From Deltaproteobacteria bacterium (lineage in GTDB: Bacteria > Desulfobacterota > Desulfuromonadia > Geobacterales > JAJYBI01), in assembly GCA_021779095.1 (NCBI GenBank), contig JAJYBI010000032.1, positions 1 to 42,148 of the forward strand: a DNA stretch of 42,148 bases, in the 5' to 3' direction. A program made the position numbers and the translations under genes. Under the pieces are notes generated by a model. That model was given only the letters and a program-made list of their open reading frames with translations. It ran no database searches and was not told where the DNA came from. This document shows positions 1 to 7,801 of the stretch, in pieces (within the stretch, counting starts at the first letter, position 1; the number at the start of each line of letters is the position of its first letter).

Positions 1-77
1 CCGAAAAGCTCCCTTCATATAAGCACTTATGGCAGTTCGTCCCGCAAATAACCCGACACGACACACCCGGATTTTTA

Positions 78-106
78 TTGACCCAACCCGCTGATTACGC
101 TATAGA
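78..106 (+). promoter_or_regulatory. Sigma-70 type promoter of pta
   Basis: TTGACC at 78-83 and TATAGA at 101-106 are separated by 17 bases, close to the sigma-70 consensus. The in-frame ATG at 109 lies directly against the -10 box, so transcription from here would start downstream of it; this supports the ATG at 148 as the translation start of pta. Seen by eye, not tested. Confidence 0.6.
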
Positions 107-147
107 ATATGAGTTCTGCCTTACATTCAGACCAAGGAGGATACGCA

Positions 148-1149
148 ATGCATCTCGTTGACATGATCAAGGAAAAAGCGAAGAAAAACCTGCAGACGGT
201 CGTTCTGCCGGAAAGCTATGATGAAAGGATGCTGTACGCTGCCCAGAAGATCGTTGAGCAGGGGCTGGCAAAGCTTGTCATCCTCGGCAGGCCGGACACC
301 ATCAACAAAGCTGCCGCAGAAAAGGGGATCAACCTCGCCGGCGTGGAACTACTTGACCCGGCAGCGTCTCCCAAGCTCGATGCCTATGCCGACGCCTTCG
401 TCGAACTGCGCAAGAGCAAGGGGATGACGAAGGAAGAAGCTCTCAAGCTCCTCACCGCCGACGACTACCTGTACTATGCCGGCATGATGGTGCGCATGGG
501 CGACGCGGGCGGTGAAGTGGCCGGTGCAACCGGGACCACCGGCAACGTGCTCAAGGCCGCGTTTCAGACGGTCGGTCCGGCAGCCGGCATCAAGACTGTC
601 TCCTCGTTCTTCCTGATGATTACCAACAACCAGGCGTTTGGCGAAAACGGCATCGTGCTGTTCGCAGACTGCGCCGTCAACCCGAACCCGGATTCACAGG
701 CGCTGGCCGAGATCGCCGTGGCGACGGCCGGCAACTGCACCGCCTTCCTGGATGTACCGGCCCGGGTCGCCATGCTCTCCTTCTCCACCAAGGGGAGCGC
801 CTCTCACCCCGACGTAGACAAGGTGCTGAAGGCGGTCGAAATCGCCAAGGGGATGAACCCGTCACTGCAGATCGACGGCGAACTGCAGGCAGACGCGGCC
901 CTCCTTCCCAAGGTCGGCGAGAAGAAGGCGCCCGGCAGCCCCGTTGCCGGTAAGGCGAACGTCATCGTCTTCCCCGACCTGGATGCCGGTAACATCGGCT
1001 ACAAGCTGGTGGAACGCGTCGCCGGTGCCGAAGCGGTCGGCCCGATCATCCAGGGGCTGGCAAAACCGGTCAACGACCTGTCCCGCGGCTGCTCGGTGGA
1101 CGACATCGTCAACGTCGTCGCCATCACTGCGGTCCAGGCCCAGGCATAG
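148..1149 (+). CDS. pta: Phosphate acetyltransferase
   Basis: Pta interconverts acetyl-CoA plus phosphate and acetyl phosphate plus CoA in the cytoplasm; with AckA it links acetate and acetyl-CoA. The 333-residue product is the short form of the family, only the catalytic PTA_PTB domain without the N-terminal DRTGG-type regulatory part of enteric Pta. Family landmarks are VVLPES near the N-terminus, the GATGTTGNVL stretch, and the C-terminal NVIVFPDLDAGNIGYK segment. The start at 148 has AGGAGG eight bases upstream; the in-frame ATG at 109 lacks a ribosome site and abuts the promoter. It converges on ackA rather than sharing an operon with it. Confidence in the function is high. Confidence 0.95.
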   Translation: MHLVDMIKEKAKKNLQTVVLPESYDERMLYAAQKIVEQGLAKLVILGRPDTINKAAAEKGINLAGVELLDPAASPKLDAYADAFVELRKSKGMTKEEALKLLTADDYLYYAGMMVRMGDAGGEVAGATGTTGNVLKAAFQTVGPAAGIKTVSSFFLMITNNQAFGENGIVLFADCAVNPNPDSQALAEIAVATAGNCTAFLDVPARVAMLSFSTKGSASHPDVDKVLKAVEIAKGMNPSLQIDGELQADAALLPKVGEKKAPGSPVAGKANVIVFPDLDAGNIGYKLVERVAGAEAVGPIIQGLAKPVNDLSRGCSVDDIVNVVAITAVQAQA

Positions 1150-1156
1150 AGTACGC

Positions 1157-1194
1157 AAAAAGGGCAGAAGCGGTGAAACGCTTCTGCCCTTTTT
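1157..1194. terminator. Bidirectional terminator between pta and ackA
   Basis: A stem of about 16 base pairs (AGGGCAGAAGCG and its complement) closes a six-base GTGAAA loop. A-tracts on one side and T-tracts on the other make it a rho-independent terminator in both directions, suited to the convergent genes on each side. Confidence 0.85.
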
Positions 1195-1202
1195 ATTACA
1201 CA

Positions 1203-1243
1203 AACAGAAACGGCCGCCGGAATCTCCGGCGGCCGTTTCTGTT
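1203..1243. terminator. Second perfect inverted repeat between pta and ackA
   Basis: A 19-base arm at 1203-1221 is perfectly complementary to 1225-1243 with only a three-base loop, and the GC core CGGCCGCCGGA makes it very stable. It begins only nine bases after the first hairpin and lies just past the ackA stop codon, so it probably acts as the ackA-side terminator or as a 3'-end stabiliser. Confidence 0.7.
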
Positions 1244-1261
1244 GCAACTGCTGCAGGTTCG

Positions 1262-2527
1262 TTACTTTCTCACGAACTCGGGTTTCGAAAAGCTGTATTC
1301 GAACTGCATATGATCGGCGTAGGTCCCTTCGAGGATCGCCACGACGTCCTCGGTAAACACCAGTTCCTCGTCCGTCGGGATAACAAACACCTTCACCGGC
1401 GAATCGTCGGTGGAGATGATGTTCTCCTTCTTGCGGGTCATGGAAGCCTTGTTGCGATCGCGGTCGAGCTTGATCCCCATGTGCTCAAGGTCTTCCAGCG
1501 CCTTCTCACGTACCTGCCATCCCATCTCCCCCACCCCGGCGGTGAAGACGATGGCATCGAGACGGCCGAGCACGGCGCAGTAGGTGCCGATGTACTTTTT
1601 GAGGCGGTAGCACTCGATATCGATGGCCAGCTGGCAGAGCTCGTTCCCTTTTTCGGCGCATTCGATGACGTCGCGACGGTCGGTGTAGTGCCCGGTGATC
1701 CCAAGCACCCCGCTCTTCTTGTTGAGAACGCCGTCGATCTCCTTGGCGGACATGGTTTCTTTCTGCATCATGAACGCAGGAATGGCCGGGTCGATGTCGC
1801 CACAGCGGGTCCCCATCACCGCACCCTCGAGAGGGGTGAGTCCCATGCTGGTATCAACTGATACACCGTTCTTGATGGCGCAGTGGGAAACACCGTTGCC
1901 GATATGCATGGTGATGATGTTGCAGTCCTGCGGCTGCTTGCCGAGCATGACGGCAGCGCGCTTGGAGACGTACAGGTGGGAGGTGCCGTGGAAACCGTAC
2001 CGCCGTACGCCGTGCTTTTCGTACCACTCGAAGGGGAGCGGATAGATGTAGGAATGCTTCGGCATGGTCTGGTGGAATGCCGTGTCGAAAATGGCGATGT
2101 GCGGCACGTTGGGAAGTACGGACTTGGCCGCCTCGATGCCGAGGATGTTGGGGGGATTGTGCAGCGGAGCCAGGTCCTGCACCTCCTTGATGGCAGCAAG
2201 TACCGAATCGTCGATCAGGGCAGATCGGGTGAATTTCTCACCACCATGAACCACCCGGTGTCCGACGGCCGAAATCTGGCTCATATCGGATACTACGCCA
2301 TGCTCCTTGCTGGTGAGCGTCCTGATGATCAGCTGGACCGCAACCTCGTGGTCAGGGCAGTCGTGCTCTTCCCGATACGTCTCTTTGCCGGGCACCTCAT
2401 GAACGATGTACGAATCGCCGACGACGACACGCTCCACCATCCCCTTGGCAACGACCTCTTTTTTGCTCCAGTCAAACAGCTGATACTTGACTGAAGAGCT
2501 ACCGCAGTTAAGCGCAAGAATTTCCAT
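1262..2527 (-). CDS. ackA: Acetate kinase
   Basis: AckA transfers phosphate between ATP and acetate, giving acetyl phosphate for Pta; in an acetate user it would run in the activating direction. The 421-residue protein starts with the ASKHA-fold signature LALNCGSSSVKY and contains HRVVHGG, FDTAFHQTMP, YGFHGTSH, HIGNGVS and the C-terminal GVGEMGWQVREKALE stretch, all family landmarks including the substrate-binding Arg and catalytic Asp regions. It is about 20 residues longer than most AckA at the C-terminus. The start has GGAGG five bases upstream. A candidate promoter lies about 100 bases upstream. The gene is convergent with pta. Confidence 0.96.
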   Translation of the reverse strand: MEILALNCGSSSVKYQLFDWSKKEVVAKGMVERVVVGDSYIVHEVPGKETYREEHDCPDHEVAVQLIIRTLTSKEHGVVSDMSQISAVGHRVVHGGEKFTRSALIDDSVLAAIKEVQDLAPLHNPPNILGIEAAKSVLPNVPHIAIFDTAFHQTMPKHSYIYPLPFEWYEKHGVRRYGFHGTSHLYVSKRAAVMLGKQPQDCNIITMHIGNGVSHCAIKNGVSVDTSMGLTPLEGAVMGTRCGDIDPAIPAFMMQKETMSAKEIDGVLNKKSGVLGITGHYTDRRDVIECAEKGNELCQLAIDIECYRLKKYIGTYCAVLGRLDAIVFTAGVGEMGWQVREKALEDLEHMGIKLDRDRNKASMTRKKENIISTDDSPVKVFVIPTDEELVFTEDVVAILEGTYADHMQFEYSFSKPEFVRK

Positions 2528-2624
2528 GTACTCCTCCCAATTAATTTACCTTCTATCCAAAGCACCACAGTTCATGCAGTACCAAGAAGAATCCCCTTAT
2601 TTCAAGAGGATAAAAACATCTTTC

Positions 2625-2653
2625 ATACTAACGCAGACAATGGGCAAACTCAA
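2625..2653 (-). promoter_or_regulatory. Candidate sigma-70 promoter of ackA
   Basis: On the minus strand TTGAGT (2653-2648) and TAGTAT (2630-2625) are spaced by exactly 17 bases, giving a leader of roughly 90 bases before ackA. This 233-base gap also has to hold the ferredoxin promoter on the plus strand, for which I see no convincing boxes. Confidence 0.45.
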
Positions 2654-2760
2654 CATTTTTTACACCCAGTCGCTACCCACGTCAAACCTTAGGGCTAGAC
2701 TTTTTATACGCCTTATGCTACTTTTTTCAAGGCTGTATACATACAAAGGAGGTGAAACCC

Positions 2761-2928
2761 TTGGCTCACTCTATTTCTGACGAATGTATCAACTGTGGCG
2801 CATGCGATGACTCCTGCCCGGTAAACGCTATCAGCGAAGCTGGCGGCAAACGCGTTATTGACGGAGATACCTGCATCGATTGCGGTGCATGTGTCGACAC
2901 CTGCCCGGTAAACGCTATCAGCGCATAA
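2761..2928 (+). CDS. 2x[4Fe-4S] clostridial-type ferredoxin
   Basis: A 55-residue soluble electron carrier with two CxxCxxCxxxCP motifs, CINCGACDDSCPVNAI and CIDCGACVDTCPVNAI, that should bind two low-potential [4Fe-4S] clusters. The halves are near repeats, as expected for this ancestral duplicated fold. Translation most likely begins at a TTG codon: AGGAGG lies eight bases before it and no ATG or GTG is in frame before the first cluster motif. It is divergent from ackA and followed by a strong terminator. In a Geobacter-like organism a natural partner would be pyruvate or 2-oxoglutarate:ferredoxin oxidoreductase, but that is inference. Confidence 0.9.
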   Translation: MAHSISDECINCGACDDSCPVNAISEAGGKRVIDGDTCIDCGACVDTCPVNAISA

Positions 2929-2944
2929 CGAGTCTTCTCCACAC

Positions 2945-2983
2945 AGAAAGAGGCCGGTTGGGCAGTCCCAGCCGGCCTCTTTC
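2945..2983 (+). terminator. Rho-independent terminator after ferredoxin
   Basis: An 18-bp stem (AGAAAGAGGCCGG arm with one G-U pair) and a three-base loop sit 16 bases past the ferredoxin stop, with T residues on the 3' side. Confidence 0.85.
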
Positions 2984-3030
2984 TATGTATGCACATCCGT
3001 CGGCGCAGTCAGGGGCAGTAGCGCGCCATG

Positions 3031-4833
3031 CTACTTTCCGGCGACTGTCGATCCTGCCGCCTCAACGGCAAAATCAGTAACCTCTTTGGGGACCTGGGAA
3101 AACACGACTACAAACGGCAACCCCTTTCCCGGCGGCACGCCCAGATTTGACAGCGAATCTCCGAACTGGTTGGCCATCGCAGCCTCTATCTTGGTCCACG
3201 GTAACGTCTTTACCTGCTCCCCGGAGACCACATTCCCGCAAAATGCCGTCTTCTGGGTAAGCACCTTGCCATCCTTGCCGTACAGGATCGCCTTCACCTG
3301 CAGAGATGCACGCGGCTTGCGGTAGTTATTCAGCACCTCCCCAGTAACGACAAAAAGCTCACCGGCCTCGTTGTTGGTAGCGTAATACCCCGTCACCTTC
3401 TGCACTGCGATATTTCCGTCGTCTTTCGCCTCTATTCCGAACCACTTCGAGACGAATCCAAGCCCAACACGGTCAAACGCTGCAGGACCACCACGGAAAA
3501 GGTGATAACCGGCAGCAGCAATGCCACCAACGACGATCAGGGTCACGAGTGTCGCGACAATCGGCACCACCGCCGATTGTTTCCGGCGTGTTGCGATCGA
3601 CAGGGGAGGGAGTTCCTCCCGCATTCCCATGGTTTCCGGCGGAACAGCCATCGCGCCGAACGAGTCAGCAAGCCCTCCGAGCGCGGCATGACCTGCATCA
3701 GACACGCCGGGGGTTTCATTCTCTACGGGCGGCGAGACATCCCAGTGCAGATCGGCCTCTCCGGCCGGCGATGCCAGAGTTTTATCCCCCATGGTCCCGC
3801 CACCGAAATCAAAGGAAAACGCGGAAGGCGCCCTCGTTTCATCCGCAAACAGTGGAGTTTCGGCTGTTTCGTCTGCCCGTCCTTCCAACTCGAACGACAT
3901 ATCCTCGCCGACACCGGAGCCCACATGCCCTTCGAAGGTAAAATCATCAACAGGTTCAGACTCTTCCCTCCCCTCCGGTAAAGCGTCCAGATTGAACGAG
4001 GGGAACGACGAAATCTCCTGGCCGCCAGCGGCCTCGTTAGAAAGGTCAGGAGCAATCTTACCGAAATCGAACGCCGCACCGGAACCGGTTCCGAATCCGG
4101 AATCTGCATCTTCAGCGGGAGGGGTTCCCGTCGCTCCGAAGTCCTCAAAATCAAACGGTGCCGAAACGCGTCCCTCCGCCTCCTCCGCCGGTTCCTCTGT
4201 CGGGATATTCTCCGAAGGCAGGGGCTCCCCGGAAAACGGTCCCACTTCCTCGACTGTAGACTCCCATCCGGCATCCTCACCGGCACCGGATACATCGCCG
4301 GTTTCGGCGGAGAAGTCAAACTCCGACGCACGGCCATCGAACATGTCGCTTCCCTGCTGTTCACTCTCCAAGGTGCTGTTCAGGTCGCTGAAATCAAATT
4401 CACCGGGGGCAGTGGAGTCTTCCGCAGAAACATGGCCCCCAAAAAGGTCGTCTCCGAATGAAAAGGATGCACTCTCTTCCCCGAAACCGGTATCCGAAAA
4501 CGCCTCGTCACCGGAAGGAGCTCCGGCAGCATCCGATGCCGCATCGGATGCTGCGGCAGAAACACCTTCTTCCACACCGCTACCGGCCGCCGGAACAGCC
4601 GCAGCAAGGCTCGTCGCTGCTCCGCCAAGTCCGGAAGCAGTCACGTCGCCCGTTGCGGCAACACCGCCATCGAGGCCATCCAGAAAGGAATCAAACTCCT
4701 CTTCCTTGACCTGCGGGGGGTAAACCATAAATACATGACGGCATTTTGAGCAACGAACCTTGGCACCATGAGCTCCGATTCTCGACTCATCCAGCCTGAA
4801 TTTCGCCTTGCATTCATCGCATTGAACTATCAT
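3031..4833 (-). CDS. Zinc-ribbon (MJ0042-type) membrane protein with acidic FxF-repeat linker and DUF3426 domain
   Basis: Function is unknown. The 600-residue protein has three parts. Residues 1-38 form an MJ0042-type zinc ribbon (Cys5, Cys8, Cys28, Cys31). Residues of roughly 45-400 are a very acidic, Ala/Gly/Ser-rich, probably disordered linker that repeats FDF- or FSF-centred motifs such as FDFSDLN, FDFEDF and FSFGDDLFGG. A single membrane helix at about 420-446 is followed by about 150 residues resembling DUF3426. The expected topology is cytoplasmic zinc ribbon and linker with a periplasmic C-terminal domain. The start chosen at 4833 has GAGG six bases upstream; an ATG two codons earlier sits too close to that site. 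It is probably monocistronic. Confidence 0.8.
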   Translation of the reverse strand: MIVQCDECKAKFRLDESRIGAHGAKVRCSKCRHVFMVYPPQVKEEEFDSFLDGLDGGVAATGDVTASGLGGAATSLAAAVPAAGSGVEEGVSAAASDAASDAAGAPSGDEAFSDTGFGEESASFSFGDDLFGGHVSAEDSTAPGEFDFSDLNSTLESEQQGSDMFDGRASEFDFSAETGDVSGAGEDAGWESTVEEVGPFSGEPLPSENIPTEEPAEEAEGRVSAPFDFEDFGATGTPPAEDADSGFGTGSGAAFDFGKIAPDLSNEAAGGQEISSFPSFNLDALPEGREESEPVDDFTFEGHVGSGVGEDMSFELEGRADETAETPLFADETRAPSAFSFDFGGGTMGDKTLASPAGEADLHWDVSPPVENETPGVSDAGHAALGGLADSFGAMAVPPETMGMREELPPLSIATRRKQSAVVPIVATLVTLIVVGGIAAAGYHLFRGGPAAFDRVGLGFVSKWFGIEAKDDGNIAVQKVTGYYATNNEAGELFVVTGEVLNNYRKPRASLQVKAILYGKDGKVLTQKTAFCGNVVSGEQVKTLPWTKIEAAMANQFGDSLSNLGVPPGKGLPFVVVFSQVPKEVTDFAVEAAGSTVAGK

Positions 4834-5004
4834 CTTCATCCTCGCCGGAAAGTTGTGTGTTACGTACGATGTTGCCATTCCGCATGTCATACAGCCACGC
4901 TTCTTTGTTTCAGGCTTCTATAACAGAAAGGCCGTATACTGTCAAACCCTATCCGCCATAACCATTCAATTCTTAAACAAAAAACCGATCCTGCGTCGAC
5001 TCAG

Positions 5005-5853
5005 CTACTGATCTTTGAGGTCGTTGTACGCACCTGCAATATTAGCGTCGAGGAACGTACGATACCCGGGAAGAGATTCATACTGTTGCAGGTGAAAGTT
5101 TTTTATTGTCTGCTTGAGCGTGTCGCCTTTTTCGATATGACGCAACACCTCGGTCATAAAGTCCTTGAAGAACAGTCGAAACCGCTTGATTCCCGTACCA
5201 TCAGTGATCCCGCCCAGGCCTGGCACAACGACGCGCGCGCCGAGCCCTTCCAGCACCTCCAGATTGATAATCCAGTCACGCATGTGCCCGTCACCCATAT
5301 ATCCGACCACGCCGTTAAAAAAGAGGTCTGACGTAAAAAGCAGGCTCTTCGACGGGATATACACCACCACATCCCCCTCGGTATGCCCGAGTTCGGTGTT
5401 ATTAAGCGTTATCGTCAGTCCACCCCGCTGGATCGTAACCGCTCGATCAAACAGTAGCATATCGTGCTTGAATTCCCGGTATTCACTTTTCAGTGCCTGC
5501 CAGGTCTGCCACGACATAATCACCTCGGCCCCCGGAGGGAAATCGAAGTCGATATAATTGAACCCCTTATGGTGATGCGTAAGGATCACGTGCTTTATGG
5601 GAAGCGGGGTTATTTTTGCCACGTCTTCCGTCAGCTCCTTCATGGTTGCCGCAACAAAATGCGCGCCGGCAATGATCACCTCATCATCGGCTACGATGAT
5701 GAGAGCATTGCTGGCAGCCTCCCCCCCCGGCACGGCAAGTGCCGCATACACACCTTCAGCAGCCTTCTTTATTTGAAAATTTGCTGCCCTGCCGGAACGG
5801 GGTGTTGCAAGCACCACCAGGAACAGTACAAACATGCCGCAAAGATGCTTCAT
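5005..5853 (-). CDS. Exported metallo-beta-lactamase-fold protein with degenerate metal motif
   Basis: The 282-residue product begins with a signal peptide (KHLCGMFVLFLVVLA, cleavage near ARA/A at residue 23-24) and has an MBL fold. The usual HxHxDH metal motif appears as THHHKGF at residues 92-98: two histidines remain, but the Asp and final His are Gly and Phe. A later GHTEGD motif and SDLFFNG strand are present, as in the hydrolase family, so it may bind one metal, or be a non-hydrolytic relative. GGGGAG six bases before the ATG at 5853 supports the start; an earlier in-frame ATG at 5880 lacks one. No substrate can be assigned. Confidence 0.75.
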   Translation of the reverse strand: MKHLCGMFVLFLVVLATPRSGRAANFQIKKAAEGVYAALAVPGGEAASNALIIVADDEVIIAGAHFVAATMKELTEDVAKITPLPIKHVILTHHHKGFNYIDFDFPPGAEVIMSWQTWQALKSEYREFKHDMLLFDRAVTIQRGGLTITLNNTELGHTEGDVVVYIPSKSLLFTSDLFFNGVVGYMGDGHMRDWIINLEVLEGLGARVVVPGLGGITDGTGIKRFRLFFKDFMTEVLRHIEKGDTLKQTIKNFHLQQYESLPGYRTFLDANIAGAYNDLKDQ

Positions 5854-5944
5854 CCGTCTCTCCCCATATTGACTACTCATAGTAACGCACCGGAAGCGTA
5901 TTCACAAAACATTTTAGGAAGCGGAATGGCCGGCATAATAATCC

Positions 5945-5973
5945 TTGAGCTAGGCCGTAAAATAGTGTATAGA
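5945..5973 (+). promoter_or_regulatory. Sigma-70 promoter of tRNA-Arg
   Basis: TTGAGC (5945-5950) and TATAGA (5968-5973) have a 17-base spacer and place the start site about five bases before the mature tRNA. Confidence 0.65.
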
Positions 5974-5984
5974 TACAAATTCGC

Positions 5985-6061
5985 GGGCGGTTAGCTCAGC
6001 TGGATAGAGTACAGGCCTCCGAAGCCTGGGGTCGGGGGTTCGAATCCCCTGCCGCCCGCCA
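5985..6061 (+). tRNA. tRNA-Arg (anticodon CCG)
   Basis: A complete 77-base cloverleaf. The acceptor arm GGGCGGT pairs with GCCGCCC (one G-U pair), the D-arm contains AGCTCAGCTGGA, and the anticodon stem CAGGC/GCCTG encloses the loop CTCCGAA with anticodon CCG, which reads CGG arginine codons. The T-arm GGGGGTTCGAATCCCCT is standard and CCA is encoded. No duplicate of its 3' end was seen nearby that would mark an integrated element. Confidence 0.95.
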
Positions 6062-6174
6062 ATTTATTCCCTTCCGTTCTCCCTGCAGAATTCAAGTCGT
6101 CTTGCCCGAAACAATCCGTTGGCTTCGACCGGACACAATCCCACAAAATATTATCCGCCCGTGACACTCAACAC

Positions 6175-6351
6175 TTACCACCGTTGACGAACGCGTCCCG
6201 TAATCGCCGTCGGCATGAAGACCGGGGCCAGGCAGCGATTCCGTTCGATGCCGATGTCGGTATCGGGCAACAGACTATCGGCCCACGCCTCCCGATCAAG
6301 TGCCAGCCGATAGCGGGTATGGAGATCAAAGGCAAAAACGATGAGACACGT
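6175..6351 (-). pseudogene. Remnant of an NRDE/TANGO2-family gene
   Basis: On the minus strand a 58-codon open stretch reads like a worn N-terminus of the NRDE (TANGO2) family. The family opens with MCLIxFA followed by HPRY and then AANRDE; here the text is TCLIVFAFDLHTRYRLAL, with the start ATG changed to ACG and the NRDE part lost. It goes on with ERNRCLAPVF and MPTAITGRV before a stop, against a family length near 250 residues. No ribosome site and no intact start are present. The family match is from memory of its conserved opening, so moderate confidence. The rest of the 6062-6528 gap shows nothing recognisable. Confidence 0.45.
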
Positions 6352-6528
6352 GATTCGGAATCCACTACTTCAGGTTGACTCCACCGCTTGCACCATTACC
6401 GACCAATTCCGGCAACGAACTGCCATCGATATCGCCATGCCCGAGAAAGGAAGGCTACCTCTCTTGTTTCATCGGAGGGATGAGAAATCTGTTGAGTGGA
6501 TATTGGGTTGGGTTCGGGAAATGCACCT

Positions 6529-6906
6529 TCACGGACCATGTGAGGAATCCGTCTCATCGAGAAGGACAAGTACCGCCTCGGCCACGGCATTCATACAGGT
6601 ACTGCCGCCATGGTGGCAGGAAATGCCAGCCAGTTCACGCACCACCACCCACGGGTCCATGCCCGCCTGCAACCCCGAACTTATCATGCGGGTCATCCCG
6701 TCCATGATGGCGCTGCCGCATCCTCCGGCGCGTCCAAACCTGCAGAACAGCTCGACCGGCAGACCGGTAGCAGGGTCAAAGTTGACGGTCACGTAGATCT
6801 TCCCGCAGTGGGTTCGAAGTTCCAGCGTCTGACCTCGCAGTACAAGTGGGCGGGCATTCGATGCCGCATTCATGCGTTCCCTGTCTCTGAAACCGTTATG
6901 CTTCAC
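6529..6906 (-). CDS. Small stand-alone TSCPD-domain protein
   Basis: A 125-residue protein made almost entirely of a TSCPD domain, the cysteine-containing module found at the C-terminus of B12-dependent ribonucleotide reductases (NrdJ). Conserved pieces are GQTLELRTHCGKIYVTVN, FCRFGRAGGCGSA and ELAGISCHHGGSTCMNA, with cysteines spaced as in a metal- or redox-active site. Free-standing copies exist in many bacteria and their role is unsettled. The start is probably GTG at 6906 with GGAG eight bases upstream; an ATG at 6873 also has AGGGA five bases upstream, so the first 11 residues are uncertain. It is the only intact gene in an otherwise decayed stretch. No ribonucleotide reductase gene lies in the window. 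Confidence 0.75.
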   Translation of the reverse strand: MKHNGFRDRERMNAASNARPLVLRGQTLELRTHCGKIYVTVNFDPATGLPVELFCRFGRAGGCGSAIMDGMTRMISSGLQAGMDPWVVVRELAGISCHHGGSTCMNAVAEAVLVLLDETDSSHGP

Positions 6907-7119
6907 TGCCCGTTCTCCGTGCGTATGTGTAAGACATGCACCAGCGACGCCCCGTTAGTTTGTGACACGGACAAGCGACACAATGAGTCAGCATCCGGAT
7001 AGCCCCCAACACACTCTTCCATCACCAGACCATTGGAAAACACGGGCACGGCCGCCTATTTCCGGAAGCGGAGCCTCGCAGAATAGTATCCGCGGAGCAA
7101 CCGCTTATATTCCTTTTCT

Positions 7120-7620
7120 TCTGCGCAATGTGGACAGATCGTTGTGATCAAGGCGCATTTCCGCCTCCAGATACGCAATTGCGCCGGCCAGGTATCGACC
7201 TTCCGGCCGAATGCCGACTGGAAACGCTACGCCATCGCCTCGTCCTCGAACGTCAGTATAGACGGCGAACAACAGGGAGCTACCATGCTCCAGAGAACAA
7301 AATACGAGCGCTTGGACGGATGGTGCCTTCCGGAGAGGGAATCGACCGTCATGGCCATCCGGACGCTGTCCCGGAGCATGAGATGGGCGGTGATCCCGGC
7401 ATGGCCGCCCCGTTCTGTACCATCCCCACATCGCCCACCACCGGCGGTACGGCACCACCAAAAATCCGTTTCAGGGATCTCTGGTGATCGAGCTGATCCA
7501 GATCAGTGGGCCGTCATTTTCGAAACGGCAAAGCGGCGCACTATCTCTGCGATGGATACCTCCCCATCGGACTGCACCACAGGAGATGCGGCAGTAGGAC
7601 CTGACGTCCGGGTTCCCAGC
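7120..7620 (-). pseudogene. Decayed DeoR-type regulator, possibly with NosL-like C-terminal part
   Basis: The minus strand holds a broken gene split over reading frames. One frame gives GEVSIAEIVRRFAVSKMTAH, a DeoR-type helix-turn-helix, then a stop. The next bases in another frame give DLDQLDHQRSLKRIFGGAVPP, which is exactly the stretch that follows in DeoR regulators (VSxMTxxRDLDxLExxGxLxRxxGGA), so a single-base change has shifted the frame. Further on VAPCCSPSILTFEDEAMA, a stop, and RFQSAFGRKVDTW resemble the Cys-containing end of NosL-like domains; this second part is a weaker guess. No start codon is identifiable. The bounds are approximate. The remaining 6907-7801 sequence shows no intact gene. 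Confidence 0.5.
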
Positions 7621-7801
7621 GATTTACACCGGAGCTGTACGGCCCAATCACTCTATAAGATAACCATAACGTATGCAAACCGGTTCAAACTGCCGCATCG
7701 TGTTGCGCAGGCACATACCATTCTTCGGATGACCGGCAGCGCAGACGGCGCGTACGGAATTTTACCTTGCAATGGTATCGGTCGAATGGTACACAACTGC
7801 A

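Noticed and set aside
3791..4723. 310-codon plus-strand open frame rich in Ser and Pro
   Set aside because: Mirror of the acidic low-complexity linker of the zinc-ribbon gene on the minus strand.
6062..7801. Integrated element with tRNA-Arg as attachment site
   Set aside because: No integrase, phage gene or direct repeat of the tRNA 3' end was found, so only a scar can be suggested.
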